A program made the translations under genes and the position numbers. From contig NZ_WFIX01000190.1 in assembly GCF_009745985.1 (NCBI RefSeq), forward strand, positions 434,001-498,000: a stretch of DNA of 64,000 bases. The letters are read 5' to 3'. Each line of letters begins with the position of its first letter. Positions within the stretch are counted from its first letter, which is position 1. The notes below the pieces were generated by a model. It searched no databases, was not told the DNA's origin, and saw only the letters and a list, made by a program, of their open reading frames with translations. The DNA is from Microbacterium karelineae. Lineage in GTDB: Bacteria; Actinomycetota; Actinomycetes; Actinomycetales; Microbacteriaceae. Shown piece after piece: positions 1 to 8,254 of the stretch.

Positions 1-1
1 A

Positions 2-601
2 CTCGGCGTGAAGCTCGCCTACGAGATCCACGCGCCCGCGGGGCCGAACGCGCCGGAGATCCTGCGCGTGCGCGAGGTGTACGAGGAGCTCGGATCCCCG
101 CTGCTCGGCTTCGTCGCCGACTTCTCGTCGACGATGCGGCGGATGTCGCCCACGCTCCTGCGCGCCGTCGAGCGCGCGGGCCTCGACGGCGAGGCGCTCG
201 ACCGCCTCCAGGCGATCTGGGCGACCGACGCGTCGATGCGCGAGCGCCAGGAGGAGCTCATCGAGTATCTGCAAGGCCGCGATTTCGATCCCGGCCAGCT
301 CGGATCCTTCGCCCATCTCGCGTTCAACATGCACGGGCACGTGGATCCGGCGGAGTGGGCCGACATCATGCCGCAGATCATGCACGTGCACGCGAAGTTC
401 TACGACATCGATGAGGCGGGTGAGGAGCCCGCGATCGACTACCCGGAGCTCGTGCGCGTCTTCGTCGAGGGCGGATACCGCGGCTTCTGGTCGAGCGAGT
501 GGGAGGGACACGCGTTCGCCGAGCTCGGCGAGGTGGATCCGCTCGTGCTCGTGCGCCGGCAGCACGACCTCATCCGCCGCAGCGCCTCCGCGCTCCGGTA
601 G
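2..601 (+). CDS. C-glycoside deglycosidase alpha subunit (CarB-like TIM barrel), 5' truncated by the window edge
   Basis: The reading frame is open from base 2, so the N-terminal third lies outside the window. The 199 visible residues align closely with the complete paralogue at 10723-11751. They share the YEIHAP strand (Glu ligand, His), the ADFSST strand (Asp ligand), the HVHAKFYDI strand (His ligand) and the SSEWEGHAF strand (Glu ligand). This E-D-H-E set is the divalent-metal site of xylose-isomerase-like TIM barrels. By similarity to its neighbours I infer the catalytic subunit of a C-glycoside deglycosidase, which cleaves a 3-keto C-glycoside. Its beta partner is not between here and 9.2 kb and would have to lie to the left. 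The stop is 7 bases before the first palindromic repeat. A plain sugar phosphate isomerase/epimerase annotation is the conservative alternative. Confidence 0.75.
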   Translation, partial: LGVKLAYEIHAPAGPNAPEILRVREVYEELGSPLLGFVADFSSTMRRMSPTLLRAVERAGLDGEALDRLQAIWATDASMRERQEELIEYLQGRDFDPGQLGSFAHLAFNMHGHVDPAEWADIMPQIMHVHAKFYDIDEAGEEPAIDYPELVRVFVEGGYRGFWSSEWEGHAFAELGEVDPLVLVRRQHDLIRRSASALR

Positions 602-608
602 GCGCCCG

Positions 609-662
609 TCGAATGCCTCAGATGGTCCCAAACTCGCGGATATGGGACGATCGGCGGCATTC
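609..662. repeat. Palindromic element, copy 1 (left member of a doublet)
   Basis: Inverted repeat with outer arms TCGAATGCC and GGCATTC and an inner stem GGTCCCA/TGGGAC around an AT-richer loop. It is one of eight related elements between 609 and 12316. It starts 7 bases after the plus-strand stop at 601 and is followed 17 bases later by copy 2. It probably folds as a hairpin at the 3' end of the preceding gene. Confidence 0.85.
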
Positions 663-679
663 AGCGCGCACCCCCGCGC

Positions 680-737
680 TTCGCCTGCCGCAAACTGCTC
701 CAAGATCGCCGGTTTGGAGCAGTCCGCGGCATTCGAA
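680..737. repeat. Palindromic element, copy 2 (right member of a doublet)
   Basis: The right arm GCGGCATTCGAA matches the family exactly. The left arm is degraded (TTCGCCTGCCGCA). The inner stem ACTGCTCCAA/TTTGGAGCAGT is nearly perfect, so the fold survives despite outer-arm decay. It ends 2 bases before the stop of the minus-strand gene remnant at 740, so the doublet fills the whole gap between convergent reading frames. Confidence 0.85.
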
Positions 738-739
738 GG

Positions 740-1376
740 TCAGGCCTCGAGCAGCGCGAGCGGGATGACGTGGACGCCGGACGGCAGGGTGCACGCGGAC
801 TCGGTCGCAGTGATGATGGCGAGGAAGTCGGGCAGGCCGATCGTCGAGGTGTCGACGAGTTCGTCGCGGAGGCGCAGGAGGTTCGCCTCCGCCTCGGGGT
901 CCGCGAGGAACCGAGCTCGACCTCGAGGGCGACCCAGCGTCCGTCGGGTTGCTCGATGAACGCGTCGGCCTCGAGCCCGGTGTTGTCGCGGCAGTGATGG
1001 ACCCTGCCGAGCTCCACGCTGGCAAGCGAGCGGACGTCGCGGACGACCTTCGCCTCGAACACCTGGTCGAAGAACTCCGGATCGGACGCGAGGCGATCGA
1101 TGCCGATGCCGAGGGCGGCGCACGCGAGGGCGGGCTCGGTGAGCAGGAGCTTGGGCGCGCTCCTCAGGCGCGACCGTGAGCGCAGCGCGACGCTCCACGC
1201 CGGGAGCTCCTCGAACGCGAACACCCTCGCCAGACCGTCGAGGTGGCTCCTCACCGTCGCCGGAGTGATCGTGCCGCCGTCGCCGGAGACATCCTTTGCG
1301 AGACTCGCCTCGCTTGCCGTGTGTCGTGCCAGCGACTCGATGAGCCGCTGCGCCTGTCGACCTCGTGACGGGTGGC
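740..1376 (-). pseudogene. Remnant of a DUF4143-type ATPase (C-terminal half), frameshifted
   Basis: On the minus strand one frame reads a DUF4143-like region, including FAFEELPAWSVALRSRSRL, APKLLLTEPALACAALGI and GLEADAFIEQPDGRWVALEV. Near base 910 it must shift frame to continue with LLRLRDELVD, LPDFLAIITATE and GVHVIPLALL, the usual end of this family (a PD-(D/E)XK-like C-terminal domain of AAA+ proteins). The N-terminal ATPase domain with the Walker motifs is missing. The remnant begins right beside palindromic copy 3 and ends beside the copy 1/2 doublet. I infer a dead gene that lost its 5' part and picked up an indel. No start codon or Shine-Dalgarno supports expression. Confidence 0.75.
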
Positions 1377-1378
1377 GT

Positions 1379-1435
1379 TCGAATGCCGCAGACGGTTCCA
1401 AGATCGCCGTCTTGGCTCGATCTGAGGCATTCGAA
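1379..1435. repeat. Palindromic element, copy 3 (single)
   Basis: Complete copy with arms TTCGAATGCC and GGCATTCGAA and inner stem CCAAGA/TCTTGG. It lies 12 bases beyond the stop of the minus-strand LysR gene and directly at the truncated 5' end of the DUF4143 remnant. It could end transcription of the LysR gene. Confidence 0.88.
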
Positions 1436-1447
1436 GGGGCCGCGCGG

Positions 1448-2389
1448 TCAGGCGTCCCGCACGCCCTCCTCGACGAGGCGGCCCGCCTCCTCGAGCAGGG
1501 CGCGCATCCACGCATGCTCGGGGTCGCGGTCGTGCGCGGGGTGCCACCAGAGCGCGTTGACGAGCGGGGTGGCGTCGAACGGCAGCTTCACGACGCGCAC
1601 GCCCTCGGTCTGTCGCACGATGGGGGCGAGGGCCGCCTGCACGAGCCCGACGCGGTTCGTGCCGGCGACGAAGTGCGGCAGGGCGAGGAAGCTCTCGACG
1701 ACGGCCGCCGTGCGCGGCTCGATGCCGAGCTGCTGCAGCTGTCGCACCGCCGAGGTGAACGCCGAGCGCGACTGATACGTCATGACGAACGGGCGCGCCT
1801 CGAGGTCGTCCATCGACAGCGCGTCGGCCGTATCGTCGCCGTGCGTCTCCGAGACCACCGCGACCCAGTCGTCGTGCCAGAGGTCGGTCCAGGGGAGGCC
1901 GGAGAGGTAGCCGTGCGGGATGATCATCCCGTCGGCCGAGCGCAGGCGGTTGGCCGCGTCGTCGACGATCGTCGGGTTGTGCAGCATGAAGCGGAACCGC
2001 ACGCCCGGTGCGCGCTCGGCCGCGAGGCGCGAAGCGACCCGGCCGATCGTCACGAATCCGTAGTCGGATCCGTAGATCGAGAACTCGCGTGTCGACTCGG
2101 CAGGATCCCAGGAGGCCTCGCTCTCGAAGATGCGGCGGACCGCCTCGAGCGCGCCCGTCGTGTGCTCGGAGAGGCGCACGGCGAACGGCGTGAGCTCGTA
2201 GGTGTTGCCGCGCCGCGCGAGGATCGGATCCCCGAAGTGGGTCCGCAGACGCGCGAGCGAGGCGCTCAGCGCGGGCTGGCTGAGGTGCAGGCGCTCGGCC
2301 GCGCGCGTGACGCTGCGCTCTGTCAGCAGCGCGTCGAGGGAGACGAGCAGGTTGAGGTCGAGCCGCGACAGCAGCGCGTGTTCGGTCAC
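1448..2389 (-). CDS. LysR-family transcriptional regulator of the adjacent sugar-uptake operon
   Basis: A 313-residue LysR regulator. The GTG start at 2389 was chosen because GGGAGG sits 6 bases upstream; the longer open frame has no such site. The N-terminal winged helix-turn-helix (about residues 5-65) includes LLTERSVTRAAERLHLSQPA and is followed by a linker and a substrate-binding domain. It is transcribed away from the ABC importer beginning at 2620. That divergent layout is typical of a LysR protein controlling the neighbouring operon and itself. The ligand is probably a sugar, glycoside or aglycone from the pathway encoded next door; this is inference from position only. Confidence 0.88.
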   Translation of the reverse strand: MTEHALLSRLDLNLLVSLDALLTERSVTRAAERLHLSQPALSASLARLRTHFGDPILARRGNTYELTPFAVRLSEHTTGALEAVRRIFESEASWDPAESTREFSIYGSDYGFVTIGRVASRLAAERAPGVRFRFMLHNPTIVDDAANRLRSADGMIIPHGYLSGLPWTDLWHDDWVAVVSETHGDDTADALSMDDLEARPFVMTYQSRSAFTSAVRQLQQLGIEPRTAAVVESFLALPHFVAGTNRVGLVQAALAPIVRQTEGVRVVKLPFDATPLVNALWWHPAHDRDPEHAWMRALLEEAGRLVEEGVRDA

Positions 2390-2619
2390 GTGAACCTCCC
2401 TGTTCGTGCCGCCGAGTGCATCGATCCTATCGATGGAACGGCCCGGGCGTATCGAGGCGAGGGATTCTGGGGCGCGCCTCGCTCGCGCACTTATGTCACG
2501 CATTCGCAACGCTTATGTGTGTTTCGGGCAAAACTTTGTCAGAATCGCCTTATCTCATCGCGGAGCCGTCACGAGGCGGCCGAGAGTGGGTTCAGACGAT
2601 GACGTCGAAAGGGCAGGAC
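2390..2619. promoter_or_regulatory. Divergent control region between the LysR gene and the ABC importer
   Basis: A 230-base gap with an AT-richer core at 2485-2570. The heptamer CTTATGT occurs at 2490-2496 and again at 2512-2518, 22 bases apart (two helical turns), so a dimeric regulator could bind both on one face. A partial dyad AAAACTTTGT lies at 2531-2539. No convincing -35/-10 pair could be fixed for the importer promoter. Assignment as a control region rests on divergent position and base composition. Confidence 0.5.
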
Positions 2620-3909
2620 ATGTCGAAGAAGATCATCCGCCGCACGCGCACGACCGGCGCGATCGCAGCCGCCGCCATCGGCACGCTCGCGCTCGCGAGC
2701 TGCTCCGGCTCGGACGGGGGTGTCGGCGGGAGCGGGGACTCGTTCTCGCTGATGTACTCCGCGTCGAACACGCTCGAGAGCCCGTTCGAGACCCTGGCGA
2801 ACGAGTACATGGAGACGCACGACGGCGTCACCATCGAGCTCGAGGCCGTCCCCAACGACACCTACGGCGACACCCTGCGGACGCAGCTGCAGGCCGGGAA
2901 CGCCCCCGACGTGTTCCAGACGGAGGGCGGATCCGGTCAGACCCGCAGCGTCATCCCGCTCGCCGAGGCAGGGTTCCTCGAGCCGCTCAGCGAGGCGTCC
3001 GCCGCGCTCGTGCCCGAGAGCGCGGAATCGTTCTTCACGCTCGACGGATCGACATACGCACAGCCGCTCGTCACCGCGTTCTCCGGTCTCATCCTCAACG
3101 AGGTCGCGCTGAGCGACATCGGCGCGACGTCGTTCCCCGCGGACTGGGACGAGTTCATCGACCTGTGCACGCAGGCGAGCGAGGAGGGCAAGTCGGCGCT
3201 CCTCGTCGCGGGTGCGGCAGGCCCGAACACCGGCATGCTCGCGATGAACATCGCCGCGACACGCGTCTACGGCGAGACGCCCGACTGGAACGAACAGCGC
3301 GCCGCCGGCGAGGTCACGTTCGCGGAATCGCCCGGGTGGGCGGACACGATGCAGGCGATCGTCGACCTCGAGGCGTCCGGATGCCTGCAGGACGGAGCGG
3401 TCGGTGCCGGCTTCGACGCGCTCACGAACGGGCTCGCGACGGGCCAGGGGATCGGATTCTTCGCCCCCGGCGCGACCGCGACGGAGCTCGCGCAGGCCGC
3501 TCCGGACGCCGAACTCCGGATCCATGCCTTCCCACCGGCGACGACATCCGATCCTGCTGTCGGCATCCTGAACCCGACGTACTCGCTGTCGATCAACGCC
3601 GCGTCGGACGCCGCGGATGCCGTCGAGGACTTCTTCGCCTGGCTCGCGGAGCCCGAGCAGGCCAACCGCTTCGCCGAGATCTCTGGCGGTCTGCCCATCA
3701 CGGGCCTCGACGAGTACGACTTCGACGGCGGCACGTACGGCCCGGTGGCCGACCTCATCCGCGACGACGCGGTGACCCCTCTGCCGAACTCCGGGTGGAC
3801 GAGCCCCGCCGTCTACGAGGCCCTGGGCGGCGGCGTGCAGGGACTCCTCAGCGGCCAGGAGACGGTCGACTCCGTGCTCGCGTCGCTCGACGCGGCCTGG
3901 GACCGCTGA
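2620..3909 (+). CDS. ABC sugar transporter, extracellular substrate-binding lipoprotein
   Basis: A 429-residue solute-binding protein (family 1, MalE/UgpB-like). ATG 2620 was chosen because AAAGG lies about 8 bases upstream; an in-frame ATG at 2599 lacks a ribosome site. The N-terminus has a basic stretch, a hydrophobic segment and a lipobox ending LALASC, so the mature protein should be lipid-anchored at about Cys 28. The body has the family look, for example LRTQLQAGNAPDVFQTEGGS. It is first of an importer operon with two permeases (3987, 4942). No ATPase is encoded nearby, so a shared MsmX-like ATPase elsewhere is presumed. The sugar or glycoside transported cannot be read from the sequence. 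Confidence 0.92.
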   Translation: MSKKIIRRTRTTGAIAAAAIGTLALASCSGSDGGVGGSGDSFSLMYSASNTLESPFETLANEYMETHDGVTIELEAVPNDTYGDTLRTQLQAGNAPDVFQTEGGSGQTRSVIPLAEAGFLEPLSEASAALVPESAESFFTLDGSTYAQPLVTAFSGLILNEVALSDIGATSFPADWDEFIDLCTQASEEGKSALLVAGAAGPNTGMLAMNIAATRVYGETPDWNEQRAAGEVTFAESPGWADTMQAIVDLEASGCLQDGAVGAGFDALTNGLATGQGIGFFAPGATATELAQAAPDAELRIHAFPPATTSDPAVGILNPTYSLSINAASDAADAVEDFFAWLAEPEQANRFAEISGGLPITGLDEYDFDGGTYGPVADLIRDDAVTPLPNSGWTSPAVYEALGGGVQGLLSGQETVDSVLASLDAAWDR

Positions 3910-3986
3910 TCCGCACACCGCACATCCCATCCCGGCGGCCGCGCCTCGCGGTCCGGCCGCCGGGCACGACCCCTGAGAGGCTGAGC

Positions 3987-4940
3987 ATGTCGGCATCACC
4001 TGGCACCTCCGAGACCGAGGCGCTCATCGTCCCCCGCGCGAAGCCGCGGCGGTGGGGGCACCTGCCGCAGCGGCGCGCGGGCCTCGTGAGGTTCGGGCAC
4101 TGGTGGTGGACCCTTCCCGGCGTCCTCATGGTGCTGGGAATCCACTACGCGGCGACATCGGTCGGCGGGTTCTTCGCCTTCACCGACTGGAGCGGGATCG
4201 GATCCTTCAGCCTGATCGGGTTCGAGAACTTCCGCACGATCTTCACCGATTCGCGGTACCTGCTCGCGCTGGGGAACACGCTGTTCCTCGCGTTCCTGTC
4301 GGTGATCGGGTCGAACGTCGGCGGGCTCGCGCTCGCGGTCGCCCTCAACCGCACGCTGAAGACGCGCTACGCGCTGCGGGTCGTCTTCTTCATGCCCGTC
4401 GTCCTCTCCCCGCTGGCGACCGCCTATATCTGGCGGTTCATCTTCGAGTACAACGGGCCGATCAACATCTTCCTGGAGTCGGTCGGGTTGGGGGAGTGGG
4501 TGCGCCCGTGGCTCGCCGATCCGGCGTTCGCGATCTGGACGGTTCTCCTCGTCGTCGTCTGGCAGACGACCGGATTCGCCATGGTGATCTACATGGCGGG
4601 GCTCGCCGGCGTTCCGCCTGAGATCGAGGAGGCGGCCGCGCTCGACGGCACGAGCCTCTGGCAGCGCTTCTGGCACGTGACGATGCCGGCGATCCGTCCG
4701 GCGGTCGCGATCGCGACGACGCTCGGCCTCGTCCAGGGCCTGCGCGTGTTCGACCAGATCCTCGCCTTGACCGGCGGCGGTCCGTCGGGGGCGACGGAGA
4801 CGCTGGCGACGCAGGTCTACAAGGAGGCCTTCTCGCTCGGGAACTTCGGGTTCGGTGCGGCGCTCGCACTCGTGCTCACCGTGATCATCCTCTTCTTCGC
4901 CGTGATCCAGCAGCGCATCACGGCGGGCAAGGACAGCTGA
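3987..4940 (+). CDS. ABC sugar transporter permease, MalF/UgpA type
   Basis: A 317-residue inner-membrane permease. ATG 3987 follows GAGAGG at a good distance. A basic cytoplasmic N-terminus (about 40 residues) is followed by roughly six transmembrane segments. The cytoplasmic EAA loop that docks on the ATPase reads EIEEAAALDGTSLWQRFWHV, near residues 211-230. The stop is separated by one base from the start of the second permease, so the two are surely co-transcribed and probably translationally coupled. Together with the lipoprotein at 2620 it forms the importer of the island. Confidence 0.93.
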   Translation: MSASPGTSETEALIVPRAKPRRWGHLPQRRAGLVRFGHWWWTLPGVLMVLGIHYAATSVGGFFAFTDWSGIGSFSLIGFENFRTIFTDSRYLLALGNTLFLAFLSVIGSNVGGLALAVALNRTLKTRYALRVVFFMPVVLSPLATAYIWRFIFEYNGPINIFLESVGLGEWVRPWLADPAFAIWTVLLVVVWQTTGFAMVIYMAGLAGVPPEIEEAAALDGTSLWQRFWHVTMPAIRPAVAIATTLGLVQGLRVFDQILALTGGGPSGATETLATQVYKEAFSLGNFGFGAALALVLTVIILFFAVIQQRITAGKDS

Positions 4941-4941
4941 T

Positions 4942-5778
4942 ATGTTCCGCTACACCAGACTCACTCTGCTGCGCGAGATCAGCGTGTGGTTCCTCGCGCT
5001 CGTGTTCCTCGCCCCGTTCTACTTCCTCATCTCGATCGCGCTGAAGCCTGACAGTGAGCTGCTCACGACCTCGCCGCTCGCGCCGCCCGAGTCGCCGACC
5101 GTGGAGAACTTCGTCGGCGTGATGACGGCGACGGGGAACTCGAACGTGATGCTCGGGCTGCTCAACAGCGTCGTCATCACGGCGGGCAGCGTCGTCGCGC
5201 TCGTGATCCTCGGCGCGCTCACGGGATACGTCATCGCGAGGTCGACGACGCGGTGGGGCCGCGCAGCCTTCATGCTCTTCCTCGTCGCGATCGTCCTCCC
5301 GACGCAGCTCGGCACCGTTCCGCTGTACATCGGCGCTCGTGCGATCGGGCTGACGGGATCCCATTGGGGGATGATCGTGCTCTATACGGGCATGATGCTC
5401 CCGCTGGCGATCTTCCTCTACGCGGGCTTCTTCCGCGGCATGGGGACCGACTTCGAGGAAGCCGCGATGATCGACGGCGCGAGCCGCACGCAGGTGTTCT
5501 TCCGCATCATGTTCCCGCTCGTCGGGCCTGCGACCGGAACGGTCGCCATCTTCGCCGGCCTCATCATCTGGAACGACTTCTTCACGTCGCTCGTGTTCCT
5601 CGGCGGATCCGAGACGCAGACGCTGCCCGTGTCGATGTACTTCTACATCGGCTCGCTCGTCTCGCAGTGGAACCAGATCTTCGCGATCGTCATCGTCGCG
5701 ATGATCCCGATCCTCGCCTTCTACCTGATCGCGCAGAAGCGCTTCATCCAGGGCTTCGCCGGCGGCCTCAAGGGCTGA
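4942..5778 (+). CDS. ABC sugar transporter permease, MalG/UgpE type
   Basis: A 278-residue partner permease with about six membrane segments. Its EAA motif (FEEAAMIDGASRTQVFFRIM) sits near residues 171-190. It ends LIAQKRFIQGFAGGLKG, the standard C-terminus of MalG-type permeases. It begins one base after the stop of the first permease, and a sugar isomerase-like gene follows after 25 bases with its own GAGGAG site. Function: second half of the membrane channel for the sugar or glycoside importer. Confidence 0.93.
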   Translation: MFRYTRLTLLREISVWFLALVFLAPFYFLISIALKPDSELLTTSPLAPPESPTVENFVGVMTATGNSNVMLGLLNSVVITAGSVVALVILGALTGYVIARSTTRWGRAAFMLFLVAIVLPTQLGTVPLYIGARAIGLTGSHWGMIVLYTGMMLPLAIFLYAGFFRGMGTDFEEAAMIDGASRTQVFFRIMFPLVGPATGTVAIFAGLIIWNDFFTSLVFLGGSETQTLPVSMYFYIGSLVSQWNQIFAIVIVAMIPILAFYLIAQKRFIQGFAGGLKG

Positions 5779-5803
5779 CCGGCACCGACTCAGAGGAGAC
5801 TCC

Positions 5804-6598
5804 ATGTACCAGCTCGCACCCAACATCGAACTGCTCTTCACCGACGCGGGCGACTACCACGACCGCGTCCGCGCGGCCGCGGCGGCCGGATTCGACGCCG
5901 TCGAGATGTGGGGGCCCACAGGCGTCGATGCTCCGGCCGCGCCCAAGGACCTGCCCGCGCTGAAGGCGGCGCTCGAGGAGACGGGAACCCGGCTCACGGC
6001 GCAGCTGGCGGAGCCGCGTATGCAGTTCATGATCCCGCCGTGGGACCACTCCGACTTCTTCCGCAAGCTCGACGAGGGCGTGGAGATCGCACGGGACCTC
6101 GGCTGCCCGCGCATCGTCGTCGGCAGCGGCACGGGCTTCGGCGGCTGGAAGCGCCAGGTGCAGCTCCACAAGCTCGTCGAGATCTACCGGAAGGCGATCG
6201 CGCAGATCGACGGATCCGGCATCGCACTCGCGCTCGAACCCGTCAACGTACGCGTCGACCACCCCGGTTCGCTCCTCGACCGCACCGCCGAGGCGGTGGA
6301 GGTCGCCCGCGGCGTCGACTCGCCCTTCTTCGGCGTGCTCTACGACATCTACCACTCGGCCGTCGAGGGCGAGGACATGGCGGCGGAGCTCGCGAACGCG
6401 GGCGGGCTCGTGCAGTACGTGCAGCTCGCCGACGCCCCCGGCCGCGGCGAGCCCGGCACGGGCGACCTGGATTGGCCGGAGCGCCTCCGGATCCTGCGGG
6501 CGGCGGGCTACGACGGGCCGATCGGGCTCGAGTACTACCCGCAGACCGAGTCCGCGGCGTCGACCGCGCGCGTCGTCGAGTGGGCGGCGGAGGCATGA
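5804..6598 (+). CDS. Hydroxypyruvate isomerase-like TIM-barrel protein (sugar isomerase/epimerase family)
   Basis: 264 residues, ATG preceded by AGAGGAG. The sequence fits the AP-endonuclease-2-like TIM barrel family and most resembles hydroxypyruvate isomerase (Hyi) and related sugar isomerases: AAAGFDAVEMWG, IALALEPVN, GVLYDIYHS, QLADAPGRGEPGTGDLDW and GLEYYP near the end. The metal-ligand pattern (Glu in LEPVN, Asp/His in DIYH, Glu in LEYYP) is kept. Its stop overlaps the start of the FAD oxidase at 6595 (ATGA), so the two are coupled. In this setting it may isomerise or dehydrate a 3-keto sugar made by the oxidase and deglycosidases; true hydroxypyruvate isomerase activity is less likely. 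The substrate is inferred from context. Confidence 0.75.
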   Translation: MYQLAPNIELLFTDAGDYHDRVRAAAAAGFDAVEMWGPTGVDAPAAPKDLPALKAALEETGTRLTAQLAEPRMQFMIPPWDHSDFFRKLDEGVEIARDLGCPRIVVGSGTGFGGWKRQVQLHKLVEIYRKAIAQIDGSGIALALEPVNVRVDHPGSLLDRTAEAVEVARGVDSPFFGVLYDIYHSAVEGEDMAAELANAGGLVQYVQLADAPGRGEPGTGDLDWPERLRILRAAGYDGPIGLEYYPQTESAASTARVVEWAAEA

Positions 6599-8115
6599 CC
6601 GGCCGCTACCCCGACGCTGTCGACGTCGTCATCGTCGGATCCGGCCCCGCGGGATCCGCCTACGCGAGGATCCTGTCGGAACAGGCGCCGAGCGCGACGA
6701 TCGCGATGCTCGAGGCCGGACCGACCGTGTCGGATCCGCCGGGCGCGCATGTCAAGAACATCGCGGATCCCGACGCCCTCGCCCGGGCGCAGCGGCGATC
6801 CGAGGGGCCCGGCGCGGGCGCCGCGGCCGTGAGCTCGCCCGGCGCCGTCAAGGCGGGCGAACGGCGGGCCCGGCCCGGCACCTTCCTCCTCGACGACGGC
6901 TACGCGCAGCCAGGGGAGGACGGCCTGCCGGTCGCGGCCTTCTCGAGCAACGTCGGCGGCATGAGCGCGCACTGGACGGCCGCCTGCCCGCGCCCCGGCG
7001 ACAGCGAGCGGATCGGGTTCCTCGACGACGAAGGAGTGCTCGACGAGCTGCTCGCCGAGGGTGATCGCCTGCTCGGCGTCACGGCCGACGCCTTCGACGC
7101 CGCACCGTTCTCAGGACTCGTGCGCGAGCGCCTCGCGGCCGTCGTCGACGCGGGCCGCCCCGAAGAGCGCCGCGTGCAGCGGATGCCGCTCGCCGTGCAC
7201 CGGCGCGACGACGGCCGCCTCGCCTGGTCGGGATCCGATGTCGTCCTCGGCGACGTCACGCGCGCGAACCCCGGGTTCGCGCTCCACGACGAGTCGCTCG
7301 TGACGCGGGTCCTGCTCGCGGACGGCGTCGCATCGGGCGTCGAGGTGCGCGACCGGCGCGACGGATCGACCCATGCCATCGCCGCGCGACACGTCGTCGT
7401 CGCGGCCGACGCGCTGCGCACCCCGCAGGTGCTGTGGGCGTCGGGGATCCGGCCGGCCGCACTCGGCCGATACCTCAACGACCAGGCGCAGATCGTGTTC
7501 GCGTCGCGGCTGCGCGATGTGTCGGGCGCCTCGGAGGAGAGCGGCGACGGCGCGCTCAGCGAGACGAGCGGCGTCAGCTGGGTGCCGTTCACCGAGGAGC
7601 TGCCGTTCCACGGGCAGATCATGCAGTGGGACACCTCGCCGATCCCGATCGCCGACGACGATCCGATCGTCCCCGGCTCGATCGTGGGCCTCGGCCTCTT
7701 CTGCGCCAAGGACCTGCAGGCCTCGGACCGCGTCGCGTTCGACGCGGCGACGCTCGACGCGTTCGGCATGCCCGCCATGCGGATCCACTACACCCTCACC
7801 GACGCCGATCGCGCCGTGATCGGCAGGGCGAAGGACGAGATCGTCCGGCTCGGCCGCGCCGTCGGCGAGCCCCTCGACGCGCGCCCGTTCGTCATGCCGC
7901 TCGGCGCGTCCCTGCACTACCAGGGCACGGTGCGCATGGGGGCGGAAGACGACGGCGCGAGCGTCTGCGATCCCTGCAGCGAGGTCTGGGACGCGCCCGG
8001 CGTCTTCGTCGCGGGCAACGGCGTCATCCCGACGGCGACCGCGTGCAACCCGACGCTCACGTCGGTCGCGCTCGCGGTGCGCGGCGCTCGCCGTATCGCG
8101 GAGCGGCTGGCCTGA
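6595..8115 (+). CDS. GMC/pyranose-oxidase-like FAD oxidoreductase, candidate glycoside 3-oxidase
   Basis: 506 residues, starting within the ATGA overlap with the previous gene. The N-terminal FAD-binding motif is VVIVGSGPAGSAYA (residues 11-24). NVGGMSAHWT near residue 120 resembles the flavin-contact region of pyranose 2-oxidases. The C-terminal catalytic pair is His 441 (SLHYQGTVRMG) and Asn 485 (ACNPTLT). The enzymes described as FAD-dependent C-glycoside 3-oxidases in Microbacterium and Arthrobacter (CarA-type) belong to this family; they oxidise the sugar C3 hydroxyl, the step required before deglycosidase cleavage. With four alpha and three beta deglycosidase subunits around it, that role is a strong inference. 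It is paralogous to 18522-20081. Cytoplasmic, since no signal peptide is present. Confidence 0.82.
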   Translation: MTGRYPDAVDVVIVGSGPAGSAYARILSEQAPSATIAMLEAGPTVSDPPGAHVKNIADPDALARAQRRSEGPGAGAAAVSSPGAVKAGERRARPGTFLLDDGYAQPGEDGLPVAAFSSNVGGMSAHWTAACPRPGDSERIGFLDDEGVLDELLAEGDRLLGVTADAFDAAPFSGLVRERLAAVVDAGRPEERRVQRMPLAVHRRDDGRLAWSGSDVVLGDVTRANPGFALHDESLVTRVLLADGVASGVEVRDRRDGSTHAIAARHVVVAADALRTPQVLWASGIRPAALGRYLNDQAQIVFASRLRDVSGASEESGDGALSETSGVSWVPFTEELPFHGQIMQWDTSPIPIADDDPIVPGSIVGLGLFCAKDLQASDRVAFDAATLDAFGMPAMRIHYTLTDADRAVIGRAKDEIVRLGRAVGEPLDARPFVMPLGASLHYQGTVRMGAEDDGASVCDPCSEVWDAPGVFVAGNGVIPTATACNPTLTSVALAVRGARRIAERLA

Positions 8116-8118
8116 TCC

Positions 8119-8176
8119 TTCGAATGCCGCACATCGCTCTGTCCTGCCGTGGTTGGTGCCGTCTGCGGCATTCGAA
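8119..8176. repeat. Palindromic element, copy 4 (left member of a doublet)
   Basis: Arms TTCGAATGCCGCA and TGCGGCATTCGAA, extended by flanking GATCC and GGATC, so the outer pairing spans 8115-8181. The interior is less self-complementary than in other copies. It begins 3 bases after the stop of the FAD oxidase and is separated by 14 bases from copy 5. Confidence 0.88.
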
Positions 8177-8190
8177 GGATCGACGGCGGG

Positions 8191-8248
8191 TTCGAATGCC
8201 TCGGAGTGTGCGTCCTCGCCGGGTTTGGGGCGATCTGAGGCATTCGAA
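8191..8248. repeat. Palindromic element, copy 5 (right member of a doublet)
   Basis: Arms TTCGAATGCCTC and GAGGCATTCGAA with a partly paired interior. It ends 6 bases before the stop codon of the minus-strand DUF559 pseudogene (8255). As with copies 1/2 and 7/8, the doublet occupies the complete convergent intergenic gap. Confidence 0.88.
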
Positions 8249-8254
8249 GGGGGG

